Below, piece by piece: positions 45,201 through 45,922 of a stretch of 45,922 nt of DNA. The stretch is taken from assembly GCA_002224055.1 (NCBI GenBank), contig AZLU01000290.1, positions 1-45,922 on the forward strand, given 5' to 3'. The translations under genes were made by a program, and so were the position numbers. The notes beneath the pieces were generated by a model. The model did no database searches. It worked only from the letters and a program-made list of their open reading frames with translations, and was not told where the DNA came from. This DNA is from Pezizomycotina sp. ARF18 (taxonomy: Eukaryota; Ascomycota). Every line of letters begins with the position of its first letter. The first letter of the stretch is position 1.

Positions 45201-45922
45201 ATTCCGATTCACCTGCGTTAAACTATCGCACGGAAATCCCCTTCGCCTTTGATATCCTGTGTGGAAATATAGCACTAAAATCTCCACAATTCTGTCCCAC
45301 AATTAGTCTGAAACCCTGCGAAGTTTCTAGACTATCCCACAATGAGAAAAAATCTCGACTGAAAAAAATTTTTTGAACACCGAATTTTTTTTATGGTGTA
45401 CCACGTTGGCCAATGATATTTTAATTTGAAAAATAAAAATAAACGAAAATAAAAAAATAAAAAAAAAAATACAATAATTTCTCACCAAATGGTTGACAGA
45501 TTAAGCAGAGTACTCTAAAACAATTTCTACCCCTTCTCTATACCATTCTCGATTGCTTCGTGGGGGGGTAGCATAGAGAGCACGCCTCTATATCTCAACC
45601 ATGAATTCTTTATAGTAAGAGTGCAATTTTATAGTGAGCATGATAGGGCGTTTTAACGGAATAGGTAAAACGAAGTGAACTCTACTCGATTGATGAAAGA
45701 TTTCAAGCAAAGTTTACTTCTTAGCAATACATATATAATTGATATTACTGGGTATTTAGAAATTTCCTACTTATTATATTTTAAACTCGAAGATGGATAA
45801 AATAAGTTTGAGGTTAATTCTACAAAGTAGGTTTTAGAGGTAACTTAATTGAACGTATTCAACAATAATTTGGTCAACCCCATTTTTTTTTTTTTTTTTT
45901 TTTCAATTCTCACAAAAAAAAA
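42251..45922. other. AT-rich terminal region, no gene recognised
   Basis: I see no supportable gene. Short frames at 43823-44017, 44276-44587 and their complements have no motif. Landmarks are a (TA)n tract near 43421-43437, a TTAGGGTTTAGGG stretch near 43549, a 15-bp exact repeat CTCGTTCCCAGCCGC at 42897-42911 and 45037-45051, TCCCACAAT twice near 45297 and 45336, and a T run at about 45882-45903 near the end of the window. The first 250 bp after the pseudogene are pyrimidine-rich. Confidence 0.5.

Overview
The window looks like nuclear DNA of a filamentous ascomycete (Pezizomycotina, order not determined). The genes are intron-containing, with GT...AG introns of about 50-250 bp plus two of more than 700 bp. 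The protein families fit this group: a NoxA-type NADPH oxidase, a secreted Gly/Ser-rich DUF7732-like protein, a Boi-type SH3-SAM-PH scaffold and an Uls1/Ris1-type SWI2/SNF2 ATPase with a RING finger. Intergenic DNA is AT-rich and crowded with very long poly(A)/poly(T) runs (up to 52 bp) and simple repeats. I saw no rRNA, CRISPR array or intact transposon, and a scan by eye found no tRNA.

Layout. 1-5636: mostly non-coding, with a possible broken gene on the minus strand at 1640-2815 and a pyrimidine-rich stretch before the first gene. 5637-7451 (+): NoxA-type NADPH oxidase. 8979-10201 (+): Rtc3-like small SBDS-fold protein. 10206-10903: an inverted duplication starting just after the RTC3-like stop. 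12019-15017 (-): conserved fungal coiled-coil protein with an N-terminal Cys motif. 15018-18267: AT-rich, no gene recognised. 18268-19314 (+): secreted DUF7732-like protein. 19315-22233: no firm gene. 22234-24223 (+): SV2/SVOP-like MFS transporter. 25758-30041 (-): Uls1/Ris1-like ATPase. 33187-36870 (+): Boi1/2-like polarity scaffold. 36871-40006: a pentanucleotide microsatellite and an unusual repeat cassette locus (about 38256-39115). 40007 to about 40847 (+): small hypothetical membrane protein. 41290 to about 42250 (+): a chimeric pseudogene joining an ATP-citrate lyase fragment to a clathrin light chain fragment. 42250-45922: no gene recognised.

The genes do not form a pathway or cluster. 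They are unlinked housekeeping or morphogenesis functions: polarised growth and ROS signalling (NoxA, Boi), chromatin and SUMO-linked turnover (Uls1), stress or RNA metabolism (Rtc3), transport and cell surface. A pervasive feature is that every conserved gene carries single- or few-base indels that shift the frame. Splice sites, catalytic motifs and even the terminal exon of NoxA are intact once the frame is followed. I read this mainly as base-level sequence error in the assembly (homopolymer shortening is visible), not wholesale gene death. The ATP-citrate lyase/clathrin locus is different: it is truncated, fused and also has in-frame stop codons, so it is most likely a true pseudogene. The most novel-looking items are that chimera, the 38.2-39.1 kb cassette array, and the inverted duplication at 10.2-10.9 kb.
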